NCBI GenBank assembly: GCA_017506865.1
Contig: JAFCMP010000223.1
Location: 1,426,001-1,490,000, forward strand
Direction: 5' to 3'
Source: Tribonema minus
Lineage: Eukaryota; Sar; Xanthophyceae; Tribonematales; Tribonemataceae
Length of the DNA: 64,000 bases
Shown: positions 21,701-32,082 of the stretch, in pieces
Numbering within the stretch: the first letter of the stretch is position 1
Layout: every line of letters begins with the position of its first letter
Translations under genes and position numbers: made by a program
Notes under the pieces: model-generated
Told to the model about the DNA's origin: nothing
The model's input: the letters and a program-made list of their open reading frames with translations, nothing else
Database searches by the model: none

Positions 21701-23433
21701 TTTGCACGCTGCTCCAGGACACACCTCAATGGATTGCACCTTGGGTCGCTAACCCTAGCCCTAACACCACCCCTTGCATCCCCCGCGCAGCCACCTGCAC
21801 TACATCATGATGGAGCTGATCAAGAACAGCATGCGCGCAACGGTCGAGTACCACGGCCTAGACGAGATAGACATGTACCCCATACGCATCGTCATTGCTG
21901 ACGGCGAGGAGGTGCGTCACCTTCTGTAACTGTTATGTACGGTAACTGTATTTGGTATCAGTCGATCTTCAATTGCTCTGGAACCGGTCTGTTTCCAGTC
22001 ATGAGCCGAGTTCCACGGTGTGAACAAGATAGATATACACCCCATCTTCATTGTCATCGCCGACGCGAAGGTCGTGCATCATCGATTGTGACCGTTCGTT
22101 ACTGTAGCCGGTCTCTGGCAGCACTGCAGGACACCAACAAAAGCACTCTTGGAAGAGCTCGTGATGGTTCACCAATGTGTGCACGAGATCTAAGGGTTAT
22201 TGGGGTTAAGAGGTGCGCTGCCTCTCGACTTTTTTCTAGCTGTTTTGGACACAATGCAGGACCGTTCATCGGCAGTATCGTAACGGTAACCCAGTTTCCT
22301 CGCTGGCGGAACACGATGTTCCATAACATCCTAGGGGTAGGGTTAGAGAAGGGACATGCCCTGCATTACGCCAGCCCCTCCTTAGCTGGTAATGCACTGC
22401 TAGTGTTATTACAGCCACAGCCATGACAAAAAGACCTCGTCTCATTGCTGAGTGTCCTTATTAGACCTCGTCTCGTTTCTGAACTGTCATCACTGGGGTT
22501 TCATGGCGTAAAAATATGGAGGGACAAATTCGAGACTGCTTCCTTGTTGCAGAACAGATACAGACATGAGTCTGTTTGCACAAGTCATGCTAACCTGAAT
22601 CCGAACCCCAAACCTGATTGCAGAATGAGGATGTCGTCATCAAGGTTGCCGACAAAGGCGGCGGCACCCGCCAATGTTTTCTGATGATTCAGAACAAATT
22701 CAAGCAGCGTCGCTCACCATACCTGTATTGATGTATAAGTCTCTCCTTGTTATGCGCCCTTTCCATTTTTCGTGCGCCTCCCACTAGCCTTGAACCAGCT
22801 GTCATTGCTACTGTGACTGCAGAACGAGGATGTTGTCATCAAGGTCTCGAATGAGGGCGGCGTCATCCGCCAGGTCCTCGACTCTGTATGTACACATCAT
22901 TCAGCGTCGCTCACCAATTCTAGACACGAGTCTGTTCACGCACCTGACACTGACCCGAATCCAAGAACCCTAACCCTACTTGCAGAATGAGGACGTCGTC
23001 ATCAAGGTCGCGGACGAAGGCGGCAGCGTACCGCACATTATGCATCACTCACCAGATCTAGACATACATCTGTTTGCATACCTAACGCTAACCCGAATGC
23101 AAACCCTAAACCTACTTGCAGAACGAGGACGTCGTCATCAAGGTCGCGGACGAAGGCGGCGGCATCCGCCGCTCCTACATGAACCGCATCTGGTCGTACC
23201 TCTTCACCACAGCCGACCCCGCCGTTCAGAAGGGCTTCATCGAGCTCGGCGAAGTCGAGAGCGACCACGCCAAAGAGTCGCCCCTGGCGGGTCTCGGCTA
23301 TGGCCTGCCGATATCGCGCTCGTACGCGCGCTATTTCGGCGGCGACCTCAGCGTCATGTCGATGGAGGGGTACGGGACGGACGCGTTCGTGCACTGCAGC
23401 AGGCTCGGGCACCACTCGGAGCCGCTGCCGTGA
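15742..23433 (+). CDS. PDK: pyruvate dehydrogenase kinase, mitochondrial
   Basis: Phosphorylates and switches off the E1-alpha subunit of mitochondrial pyruvate dehydrogenase. Seven exons: 15742-16062, 18293-18378, 19026-19080, 19834-20034, 20651-20934, 21791-21911, 23122-23433. All phases close, giving 459 residues. Start: MRCVRRQVCARLRTRTTF is Arg-rich with no acidic residues, like a mitochondrial presequence; an upstream in-frame ATG at 15640 is possible. Family motifs in order: KQTGVSLKTLIDTG; QVASFLHRELPIRLAHR; VREWYVQSYDDIRQCP; RHAPVLLTMARGVWEL; FYDFDRLHNFLDGFYMSRIG; N-box ELIKNSMRAT; G1 box DEGGGI; G2 box GLGYGLPISRSYARYFGGD; and SMEGYGTDAFVHCSRLG near the C-terminus. These are the GHKL ATP-binding boxes of the PDK/BCKDK family. 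The GYGLPISR…YFGGD ending favours PDK over branched-chain kinase. A Gln-rich stretch (~QQQQLQHWQQWQQQ) follows the presequence. Confidence 0.93.
19310..19700 (+). repeat. decayed copies of the start of PDK exon 4
   Basis: Three copies precede the true exon at 19834. They are near 19312 (CCACAGGTTCGCAAGTGATA…), 19447 (CCGCAGGTTTGCGAGTGGTA…) and 19587 (ACGCAGGTCCGCGAGTGGTA…). The last matches ~100 bp of the exon, through the CCGCCGCGCACGCGCAAAGC part, and then loses the reading frame. Each keeps a CAG acceptor. Confidence 0.85.
19732..19805 (+). repeat. dispersed repeat A, diverged copy
   Basis: Shares GGGCGCGAAAAGCCCAGATG and ACAGAATCT with copies at 51633-51727 (+) and 43373-43467 (-). See those entries. 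Confidence 0.55.
20085..20330 (+). repeat. copies of the PDK exon 4 end and donor
   Basis: Two copies follow the true exon end at 20034. One is near 20095-20132 (GGCAAGCACACGCGCGGTCACGTGAGC). The better one is at 20252-20310 (GAGAGTTGCGCGAGAGTTTTAGGGCCAGCA…GATCAC|GTGAGC). Both retain the GTGAG donor. Confidence 0.8.
20500..20590 (+). repeat. copy of the start of PDK exon 5 with its poly-C tract
   Basis: After a long C run and CTCAG, about 63 bp match exon 5 (TTCTACGACTTTGACCGCCT…CTACATGAGCCG), and then the copy breaks into TGA. The true exon starts 20651 after a similar C-rich tract and CTCAG. Copy and exon differ at only two or three positions. Confidence 0.9.
21070..21625 (+). repeat. four decayed copies of the PDK exon 5 end and donor
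   Basis: The true end is at 20934 (TACGTGCCCAG|GTGATGCGCTGTTGTG). Copies start near 21074, 21265, 21425 and 21565, each with GTGACGCTCCAC or GTGACGCTTAAC. The first matches over ~70 bp including the donor and following intron. Later ones are progressively more degraded, for example TATGTGCCTAGATGATACAC at 21307. Confidence 0.88.
22010..22080 (+). repeat. copy of the PDK exon 6 end
   Basis: CGAGTTCCACGGTGTGAACAAGATAGATATACACCCCATCTTCATTGTCATCGCCGACG-type sequence follows exon 6 (21791-21911). It matches its last ~65 bp with substitutions and ends AAG|GTCGTGC in place of GAG|GTGCGTC. Confidence 0.75.
22600..23045 (+). repeat. three copies of the start of PDK exon 7
   Basis: Copies start at about 22623, 22823 and 22986. 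Each begins TTGCAG or CTGCAG then AATGAGGA or AACGAGGA, and matches 55-65 bp of the true exon (23122). The third is nearly identical until its GGCAGCGTACC end. Each is preceded by CCCTAA-like or AACCCCAAACCT sequence, as is the true acceptor. Confidence 0.9.
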
Positions 23434-24550
23434 GGGCGGCAGCGCCCCGCAGCTGCCTGCTCGCTGCTGCTGCTGCTGCTGCTGTTTCGCGCACCTATCT
23501 GCTTAGGCATCTGGTGTCGTGCAGCGGGCTCGGGCACCGCTAGGAGCCGCTGCTTTGACGGTGGCGCGCTCTGCTGTTGAGCGTTGCTACTGCCGCTGCT
23601 GCGCGTACATACCCGCCTTTCAGGCATCAAGCGGCAGTGCACTTCAGCCGGCTCAGGCATCAATTGTGGCTGCTGTCGTCGGGGGCATTAGCGGGCGCCG
23701 CCGCCGCGGAGCGTTGCAGCTACGGAGCGTTGCAGCGATTACTCATACCTGTTTAGGCATCTGGTGTAGGGGTGGCAGAGCCGCTGGGTGGCGGCGGCTG
23801 TGCGTCAGCATGCGCGTGGCAGCAGCGGCAGCGCTCAGTTGCGCCAGCGGCGTAGGGTGGCAGCAGTGTACATGCGCCCCATTGCGCCATCACAAGACGG
23901 AGTTTTGTTGCATGGAAATAGACGCGGACAATAGAGCGAATCCTCCTTTGAAGATTGCGCATTGATTTCGCACGTCTGTGGGTGTTGCTGGTGTGTTGTG
24001 ACAAACCTGTTGTTGTAGAACACAATCATGGAGGGAGGGCTATATTGTACTGCTTGCCGCTTGTCCGGCTGCTGTGCCAGCATTCACCATGTAGCCGAGC
24101 AAACAGACCAAAAGTAGACGAACCAAAAGTAGAAAGGTCGTCGTTGCTCAGCACCACCTTGTAAACATAGTTTTTCTTTTAAAAACGGTTGTGGACATGT
24201 TGTCTCGAGATGCTATCTCGATGCCAACGATCTGCCGCCTCAGCTTTGCCTGTGGTTTGATGTGTGTTGTCGCATTGACCCCTAGCAAGACTGCTGTTTC
24301 GCGCTGTTTGCTCGGCCCTCGAACCTCAAGAGCCGTGCGAGAAAGTAAAGCAACCTCAGCATGCGCGTGGCTTGCCGCTAATGTGTTCAAGTGCACAGCC
24401 GCAGCGGCGACTGCAGCGCCCCTTCGCCCTCCGCTTGCACCAGTTCCGCCCCCACCTGTGCAATAACATACGGGACCGCAGCTGGAACATATATGGACAG
24501 AGGCACAGCCGGCGCAGCTGCCGCTGCTGCTGCTTGCGCTGCCTCGGCTG
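23434..24550. other. region downstream of PDK
   Basis: Between 23510 and 23660 there are at least two decayed copies of the last ~35 bp of PDK and its stop region (GCAGCGGGCTCGGGCACCGC near 23521; GTGCACTTCAGCCGGCTCAG near 23636). Beyond that lie GCT/GCG-rich low-complexity stretches. No gene is supported before 24551. Confidence 0.6.
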
Positions 24551-26257
24551 TTACCGCTCCTGCCGCTCCTGCTGCTGGTGCTGCTGCCGCTGCCGCTGCA
24601 TTGTTCGCTGCCGTCGCGAAGTAGTCGTTGCTGCGGCTGCGTTGCCGGCGGTCGCAGCGGCTGCTGCTGCTGCTGCTGCTGCTGCTGCCTCTGCAGATAC
24701 CCGTCCCGCCGCTGCTGCTGTAGCTACCCTGATACTCTGCTCGCCTGCTGCTACTCCGCTGCCGCACACGTCCGCTGGAACTGCCTTGGCACCAATTTCT
24801 GGCGCCGCGTCTGTACAACACGCCGACTTTGGTGCTGCCGCTAGCACGTGCGCTCTCGCCGCCGCTGCTTCCGTCCTATCTGTCTTAACGTGCTGGCGCT
24901 GCTCCTTCAAAGACAAAGAAATCACGCGCATGCGCGCACTGCCTGCCCTCTCTGGCGGCCTCTGCGGCAGCCTGCCTTGATGCGCTGCTGCTACTGCTGC
25001 CGCCGCCGCCGCTTGTGGCACCGCCTCCGCCGCCGCCGCGGCTGCTGCTGCTGCTTTCCTCTGTTGCGCCGCCAGGGCTGCCGCCGGGCCGTGACGCACC
25101 GCTGCCGCCACTGCTGCTCCCGGCATATCAGCCACCGCCACCGCCGCGCGCTGCGCGTGCCGCAGCACCGGTGCTGCGGGCCCCGGCAGCGGCGGCTGCG
25201 ACTTCAAGTTGAACCTCACCGAGGCTTGGCCCTCCGGCGCTACGCTGGTCGCCGCCTCCGTCGTGCATGCCGTGGCACACGACACGTACGTCAACGCAGA
25301 CGGCTCCGCCGCCACCGCCGCCGTCGAGCCCGCGTGGCAGCAGCAGCAGCAGAGCTCGGCATTGGCGGCGGCGGCGGCGGCGGCGGCCGCAGCGCGGCGC
25401 GCCAGAAAGCCCAGCGCCACCGCGCGCTTCCGCTCCGGTGCCGCCGGCGCGCGGTGAGCGACGCTGAAGATGTCCGCCGCGGCGGCTGCGCGGCCGATGG
25501 CGGCGGCGACGGCGTGCGTGCGGCGCGCGCGCATGCGCGCCGCCGTCTCCGGGCGCCGCAGCAGCGCACTGGGGGCGGCTGCTGCGGGGAGCTCTGCCGC
25601 AGCTGTTGGCGTGAAGGAAGGTGATGCGCTTGCATGATTTGGTGTGGTGGGTGCTGTGGTGGCTCTGTGGCTGCGAGTGTTGTAGAATGCCGTCCCTCTG
25701 AGGATTCCTGTTGGCAGCCAGACGACCTCGGAGCCGTCGGCGATGGCCTCGGGCGGGGAGCAGTACTGGTCCTGGCTTGCATCATCCGCAGCGATGGAGT
25801 CACCTCGATGCTGTAGCTTTGCCCCCTGAATACTGCTCGCTGGCAGTGTGCTCAGACCACCATCATCGCCACGGGCCATATACTGGGCAGATATTGACAA
25901 GCACGTTTGTTGGTCCTCCCGCCTTGCCTCCTGCTTCTCCTGCTGCTGCTGCTGCAGCTTCCGCTGCCGATGGCCACGAGCATGCTGCCTTCTGCAAGGG
26001 GGCCTCTGTGGTAGTGCTCCTGTTTTCAGTTCTTTGAGAGTGCAGCCTGGCGACGCTGCGGAGCTCGCGACGTTCAGCACTCCTGTGGCCTCACCCCACC
26101 AAGTGGGCACTCTGTTTTCCGGTCGCCAGGCCCCCAGCATCAGGTTCAGCGCCATATTACGCGCTGTGCTGCCTGGCGAGCCGTTTGCTACGCGGTGCAA
26201 CCACCACTTCCAGGATGTTGCCAGCCGAAGCCGAATCGCTCTCAAGCAGCAGCGCAT
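24551..26257 (-). CDS. Ala-rich hypothetical open reading frame
   Basis: A 568-residue frame on the minus strand. The N-terminal third is of mixed composition (NMALNLMLGAWRPENRVPTW, QYMARGDDGGLSTLPASSI). The rest is dominated by Ala runs with Arg, Gln and Pro, ending in a Gln/Arg-rich tail. GCN repeats keep several frames open here on both strands, so length alone is weak evidence. No family motif, transit peptide or intron border decides the case. It could be a genuine low-complexity protein, an exon of a longer gene, or a repeat artefact. Confidence 0.35.
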   Translation of the reverse strand: MRCCLRAIRLRLATSWKWWLHRVANGSPGSTARNMALNLMLGAWRPENRVPTWWGEATGVLNVASSAASPGCTLKELKTGALPQRPPCRRQHARGHRQRKLQQQQQEKQEARREDQQTCLSISAQYMARGDDGGLSTLPASSIQGAKLQHRGDSIAADDASQDQYCSPPEAIADGSEVVWLPTGILRGTAFYNTRSHRATTAPTTPNHASASPSFTPTAAAELPAAAAPSALLRRPETAARMRARRTHAVAAAIGRAAAAADIFSVAHRAPAAPERKRAVALGFLARRAAAAAAAAAANAELCCCCCHAGSTAAVAAEPSALTYVSCATACTTEAATSVAPEGQASVRFNLKSQPPLPGPAAPVLRHAQRAAVAVADMPGAAVAAAVRHGPAAALAAQQRKAAAAAAAAAEAVPQAAAAAAVAAAHQGRLPQRPPERAGSARMRVISLSLKEQRQHVKTDRTEAAAARAHVLAAAPKSACCTDAAPEIGAKAVPADVCGSGVAAGEQSIRVATAAAAGRVSAEAAAAAAAAAAAATAGNAAAATTTSRRQRTMQRQRQQHQQQERQER

Positions 26258-27104
26258 TTACATCGAGCCTTGCAGCAACATACCACATGCTGTTGCGCCA
26301 GTCTATGACCCATGTTGCCTGGGTACCAGCAGACCGGTTGAATGTCTACAGATGTCATGCAGGCTGCCCTCGGGCCCGCGGCGGCCAAGTTCAAGTTTTC
26401 AAGAAAATCGTTACTATGGAACCGTTTTGAGGAGCCCGTTTTTGCAGGGTCATGCAAGGTCATGCAAGGCACTTTTCTAAGCAGCGCACAATTGTGCAAA
26501 GATCTGATACACGAATGCTTATCCTATCCATGTCCTGCTACCTAAAGCTTTGGTGCAGAGATGCTTCCCTCGACGCAATGGTGGAGTTCAGAGGCTGGGG
26601 CTCCGGTTCTCCTTCTGTGTGCCTGCGTTTAATGCTCTCTCACAAGAGGATACAGCACAATATATGATCGATTCTGTGACATGTTACACATATGTACCTG
26701 TGCGCTTGCATGGTCCACTGCAGGGCCACCAACGGGCTGGTTCAAGCTGGTGAATTGGCAGCAAACCCCCAGACGAGGACCAGCCAGTTAACAACCATCG
26801 GCAAATCAACACTCAAATGAGCAGGTTCAGCGGTATGAGAAAAACGACAATTGATCAACAGTTTTGTACACATTTACACACTGCTCCAACCACACCAGGT
26901 GGGTGAACAATATCTGCGCGTGCTAACAACCATCCTCAGCCGCCACTACACCAGCACCACCTAATAAACCTACAATATACCAACCAGCCCCCCCCGCCCC
27001 CCCCCCCCGCGCACACGCGCGCAAGCTTCGGACTCAGACCCAGGGTTCTATTAAACCTCAACCCTAGTCCCAACCCTAGTTGCACGCGCGCAGACCCCCA
27101 GGTG
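26258..27104. other. intergenic between the Ala-rich frame and the CHMP1 3' end
   Basis: No supported gene. An open minus frame at 26242-26499 has no recognised motif. Near 26985-27010 is a C-rich run. Between 27055 and 27085 are AACCCTAGTCCCAACCCTAG telomere-like words. Confidence 0.4.
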
Positions 27105-30100
27105 CTATTTCCTGAGATCCGCCAGTCGCTGCGCAAGAGCGTCAACTTCCTGTGCAGGCTGTTGCTGAGCAGCGGGCACGGTCGTGCCGACTCTGCCAGC
27201 GTCGTCGAGCTTGGAACCGACCTCCAGGCCGTGTTCGTCTGCCACCATCTGTATGAGGTTGTCGACCTGAGGGGTGGGGGGGGGGGGGGGGGGGCGTGTT
27301 GCGCAGCAGCGTTCAGACGCAGGTGGGTGAGTATATGCGTGTTCAGTCTAGATATGCCAGAGCGTGGGGGGTGAAGGCCGCTGCAACACCTCACAAAGGT
27401 GACATCCATGCAGCTAATTCAAAGGTGCACCTCAATATACCTATATACGGCAGATGAAGAAATAAAAGCAGCGCTCACGTGTTTGCGCGCGCACGAAAAG
27501 GGGCTCTCAGCCAGGCACATTTGTTGGCAGTGTGGGGGGTAGGCTGGTCAGACGGCCTAGGGCTTGCAGATGTCAGTGGCAAACGGTGGTTATTGGGAGT
27601 GCTCATCTGGTGCGACCATATGCATGCTTCCCGCTGCATTAGAGCGTCAGCTACTAAGCTGCGCCACAGCAAACACAACTGAGGATCATCGCTTCAAGCC
27701 GGCTTACTACTCAGGAGTGGGACGGCAGTGCTCGCCTGGTCCGGCGGTAGGCACGTTCATTGCCGTGGTGGAGTGTGGTGGCAAAAAAAACTGAACTTCA
27801 AGATGGCAGGACCTTGAGTGACAGTGCTTGGCAACAGTATTCACGTGGTCCGGCGGCGTGCGCATGGCTGTAGTAGAGTGCCAGCCACCGCGTTGCACGG
27901 TTCAACTTCACCCGGCACAAAACCCAAGCTCTACTTCAAACAGTGAAAGTATGTCTGGCAGTGCTGACTTGTCGTGGCGCGCCGATCGCTGCAATAGAGC
28001 GCCAGTCGCCACGCTGGCTGCGACGCAACTAGGGCAATCAACTTCACCATTTCAGACCTTGGGTGCGATAGAGCGCCAGTTGCCATGTTGCTCGCTGCAA
28101 CACAGCTAGGGTCCAAAACTTCAACAGTTTAGACTTTGGATGCAGTGCTCAGTGACAGCGCTCACCTGGTCCGGCAGCATGCTCATGGCCATTCTTGTCC
28201 AGACACAACTGAGGTGAAACACTTTCAACATTTTAGACTTGGCGTGCGTAGAGCGCCATTTACCACATTGCTCGCTGCAACACAACTGAGGCGCACACTT
28301 CAACATTTTTGACGTCAAGTGACAGCGCTCACCTGGTCCGGCAGCGTGCTCACGGCCGTTGTCATCCCGACGCAACTAAGGTGAAAAACTTGAACAAATG
28401 ACAATAAACTTCAACTTCTAGGTGAAAAACTTCAACATTTTTGACAGGTGGCAGTGCTCAGCGATGGCGCTCACCTGATCCGGCGGCGTGCTCATGGCCG
28501 TTGTTGTCCCGACGCAACTGACTCACCTACAGTGACTTGCAGGTGAACACCTCAACATGATCCTCTTCAAGTGGCAGTGCTCAGTGACAGCGCTCACCTG
28601 GTCTGGCGGCGTGCTCATGGCGGTTGTTGTCCCCATGGAGTTCTCCATGTACCCCGCCACAACGTCCATGTCCTCAAACTGCTTCTCAAACTGCAAGGGT
28701 TGACGCGCAGCACGGTGGCACGGTGATTTAGGCACAATGCCACGATTACGAAAATGACGTCATCAGCGATACATGAGAACGAAAATACTGTACCACTACC
28801 AAAGCATGGCAGCGCAAGCCAGAGAACACGCACAAACCTCTTAGGCCTCCAAGTTCAAGTTCTGGGAAGGCTGGCTCCTCTCGGAACTCCCTGAACTCCA
28901 CGGAACCTCCGGAAGTACATTGCGGTCCCCATGGTTACCACATCAATGCTGTCTGCACAGCCTTTTTTCCACTTCCGTGGGGGCACTAGCGGTTCAACTA
29001 GATGCGCCTCATAGTTCAAGTGACCAGCAACACACTTCTAACATAACCCTACTTATTGTCGGCAACATAACCCTAGCCCTACCTACCCTTAAAGCTAGGG
29101 TGTTTGGTGTAACCCTAACCCTACACCTAGGGTTGCAGGCTAAAGTAGTCGCGACCCTACTTACACTTCAAGGCAACACCTGAATTTGCGCTTAAACCAG
29201 GCGTGTGAGCTGCTGCAGCAAGCTTACGGTACTGGCAGACGTGCTTTGTGACGTTTGCGCTTGTTTTTTAGTTCCGAAGGTTCCGGCTATTACAGCCCTA
29301 GCCATCGGCCCCGGAACTAGTTGCAGAACTCCAGAGTCAGAACTGGGAGGCTTGTGCGCGTACTCCGGCGCAAGCTACTAGTGCAGCCAGAGACAAAGGC
29401 TGCCAAACTGGGCATGCTTACGTCACAAGTGTTATCTGACGGAGCTGAACCCTATGTTAGGGGTAGGGTTAGGGTTAGGTTCCCTAACCCTAAGTGGGGA
29501 ACCTAACCCTAAGTGTACTCTGACGAAGCTGAATGTCACGGGCCATGGCAACACTGCCCTACCCACAGACCCAGAGAGGACACAGAATTACAGGACACTC
29601 ACAAGCCACACCTCATTCCTGCAATGGCCAGTGAACTGCAAAAACACAACTAGAGCACATGAGGTACTGATGTTGCCACTTGGCGCTTGTACAGCCCCCA
29701 TGGCGAGGCCCCGCACCACCCCCCAACACAGAGAGCGCAGGCAATAGAGTTAGGGTTAGGGTTAAACCTGCTGGGACAGCAAAACGCAAACCGCAAAACG
29801 CACGCAGCGCATCTGTGCCCTGTAGCCCACAAATCGACTTCAGCACAGTTGTACACTCAGCAGAAGATTGCCGTGCAGGGCATGCCACAGCAAAGCGCGA
29901 CATTCCCCGCTGCGCAAATGGTCGCATACGCACACGACCACAAGCCTGAGCTGCGTGGTGCGCGTACTGCAGCTCCTCCTCAGAAAAATGCCATTTGACT
30001 TTGACTACCGTCATGTCGCTATCTAAGCTGGCCGGTCACCTAATTAAAACAGGCATTTGTTTACGTCGGACAAGCAAATCGAATCAAGCCTTTGTATCCC

Positions 30101-32082
30101 CAGGCTTATGTTACGTTGACCTCTATAAGCCACCCCTTACAGGCCACACAACAGGCCCACATGGGCGCGCGATACAGAAACAGCGTTTAGTTCAAGTTGT
30201 TGTTGAGTTTTGCATGTTTTTTCGGCGCGGCTGCGCACGAAGCTGAAACAGGCTCAGAAGTGGGCTGCAGACGTTGGAGCGCAGCATTGCATCACAGATA
30301 CCTTCAAGAGGGCACCCTGAGCCACTCGTGCAGGCAGCAACAGCAACTTCAGTTCAGCGCGCAGGCAGCTAGCTACACGCACCAACTTGTGCAGCTACAC
30401 GCACACCAACTGCGGGTCGGCTTATATTGAATCCAGCGAATGTATTACCCAGCCTTAAATAGTTTTGGGGCCAAATATCACTTTGATTAGGTGTCCGGCC
30501 AGCTTAAATAGCGACACTACGGTACTGCAGGGAGCGCGATGTAGTGTGAACTTCAGCAAAAATGCCATTGACTTTGACTACTGCAGGGAGGGCGCTGTAG
30601 TGTGAAGTTCAGCAAAAATGCAATTTGACTTTGACTGCTGCAGGGAGCGCGATGTAGTGTGAAGTTGGAATTGAAGTATGGAGTTGAAGTTGACGCTCAC
30701 CTGATCCATGGTGGAGCTGATGCGCTCCACGTCCATGCTCGCCAGCGCGCTCTTCATGCCCTTCACCACCCCCTCCATGCTCTTGTTCATCTGCTTGGTG
30801 CGTATCGCGGTCTCCAACCGCGATGAGACCGCATCTATGCGACTCGATAACCGCAAGTAATTGAGCGCCTGCATGCCTCAGCAGGAGGCGCCAAGGTCCA
30901 AGTTCGATTTAGTGAATGCCTAACATGCAATAGGTAACGTGTTGTGTATCATGCAAGTGGTTGAGCGGCTGCATAAGCCTATGCAAAAGGAGCCAGATTT
31001 CAATACAATTGGTGAACGGTGACAGGCCAATACCATTATTTGTGACCCGCCGCGGCCATCAGATCCGTGAATTGCAGAAGGCAGGGGCGTCGCTGCTGAC
31101 CCGCTTTGGATCCAGTGTTACCAGATGACGCGTGTACGCATGCACGCAACTTGAGCCTCAAGCATAGATTGGCGATATGACTCTTAAAGAAATAGATTCC
31201 GCTTCACCCTCCATTGAACTCTGAAGCGCATCGCTCAGGAGCAATATCAGGTGTCTAGGGCTAAACGTCAGGTCCTACGAGCTCAAACACTGCATTACTT
31301 GAGGAAAATGACGTATCGGCGGTCGTAGCATGTCAGACTGTACGCTCCGACTTCATTGGTGTCCACATAAGTACTTCACAACCTGAGTGAATCCCACCTG
31401 ATTTTTCTCCCGAATAGCATTTTGCGCCTCAATCTTCGCCCCCTCCATATTCCCCTTCTGTATGGACAGCTTGACACGATTTTTGGCAGATGCCTCATTC
31501 TTTTCGCACTTTTTACTGGCGCGCTGCATCTGCTTGGATGTCAACCTGCGAGCATCAGCACAGTAGAGATCGCGACAATCATTTGTCGCTGTCAAATCAG
31601 CTTCATTCCTGACTTAGCGGCAGATCAAGCGGACAACAACGTTACCGCAAATTCGTGCATGAAGGCCTGCAGGGAATAAAGGTATCCTGAACCTGCGTCG
31701 AGCATCTTGATTGCGACGACACTGACTGCAACTACACACAGGTTGACAGGACTCAAGAGTACATGGGTGTCTCAGGGCTCCTTATGACGGGCGATGGCAG
31801 GCATAACGCACAGCTAGCCACCAATGTCCTTGCAGGTGTCATGCAATACAAGTGACTGTGAAATCAGACCAAGATGCACGGGTTGCTCTGGACAATGATT
31901 GGCTCGCTTGAAATGATTTGACGCGTTGCTTTATCTGCAGTATATGGGGAGGACTGTGAGAAAGGCTAAAAATTTCATGCTAGCCAGAAAGCAAGAATGA
32001 TTGCTTCATTATGGCAATTGAGAAAAATGGTCTTGTACCTCATGTTGATAAGCTCCTCCTCGAGTGAAACCTTGTTGCCCAT
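27105..32082 (-). CDS. CHMP1: ESCRT-III subunit CHMP1 / Vps46 (Did2)
   Basis: Acts late in membrane scission by ESCRT-III on endosomes and at the midbody, recruiting Vps4. Five exons: 32082-32039 (MGNKVSLEEELINMR), 31545-31398, 30868-30701, 28690-28598, 27266-27105. Phases close, giving 204 residues, normal for the family. Matching segments: LTSKQMQRASKKCEKNEASA and KLSIQKGNMEGAKIEAQNAI (basic helix 1 and helix 2), YLRLSSRIDAVSSRLETAI, MNKSMEGVVKGMKSALASMD, FEKQFEDMDVVAGYMENSMG, and C-terminal VDNLIQMVADEHGLEVGSKL…VDALAQRLADLRK. The last is the MIM1 motif that binds the Vps4 MIT domain. All donors are GT (GTACAAG, GTGGGA, GTGAGC, GTGAGC). The start codon lies 527 bp from the divergent bL36 gene. 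Introns 3 and 4 carry exon-border copies, telomere-like words and tandem repeats. Confidence 0.93.
27725..28520 (-). repeat. five decayed copies of the CHMP1 exon 4 end and donor
   Basis: The true exon end on + reads CGCTCACCTGGTCTGGCGGC (28591). Copies occur near 28461-28515 (best, ~60 bp including the GTTGTTGTCCC part), 28321-28370, 28150-28200, 27850-27880 and 27730-27770. Most retain a donor-like CTCACCTG (CAG|GTGAG on the coding strand). They lie downstream of the exon, inside intron 4. Confidence 0.85.
29040..29770. repeat. interstitial TTAGGG/CCCTAA words in CHMP1 intron 3
   Basis: Short runs of CCCTAA and TTAGGG in both orientations, for example AACCCTAACCCTACACCTAG near 29109, GGGGTAGGGTTAGGGTTAGG near 29459 and GTTAGGGTTAGGGTTAAACC near 29750. 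They are too short and mixed in orientation to be a telomere. Confidence 0.75.
30521..30665. repeat. tandem repeat of about 58-60 bp, 2.5 copies
   Basis: Unit begins CTGCAGGGAGCGCGATGTAG and continues TGTGAACTTCAGCAAAAATG then TTTGACTTTGACTA. Starts are near 30524, 30582 and 30640. A partial unit (AAAAATGCCATTTGACTTTG) lies at 29985. It sits just downstream of CHMP1 exon 3. Confidence 0.8.

Noticed and set aside
24372..25624. Cys/Leu/Pro-rich plus-strand frames with runs such as CCCCCC
   Set aside because: They read through GCT/GCC triplet repeats in the wrong frame and have no protein-like segments.
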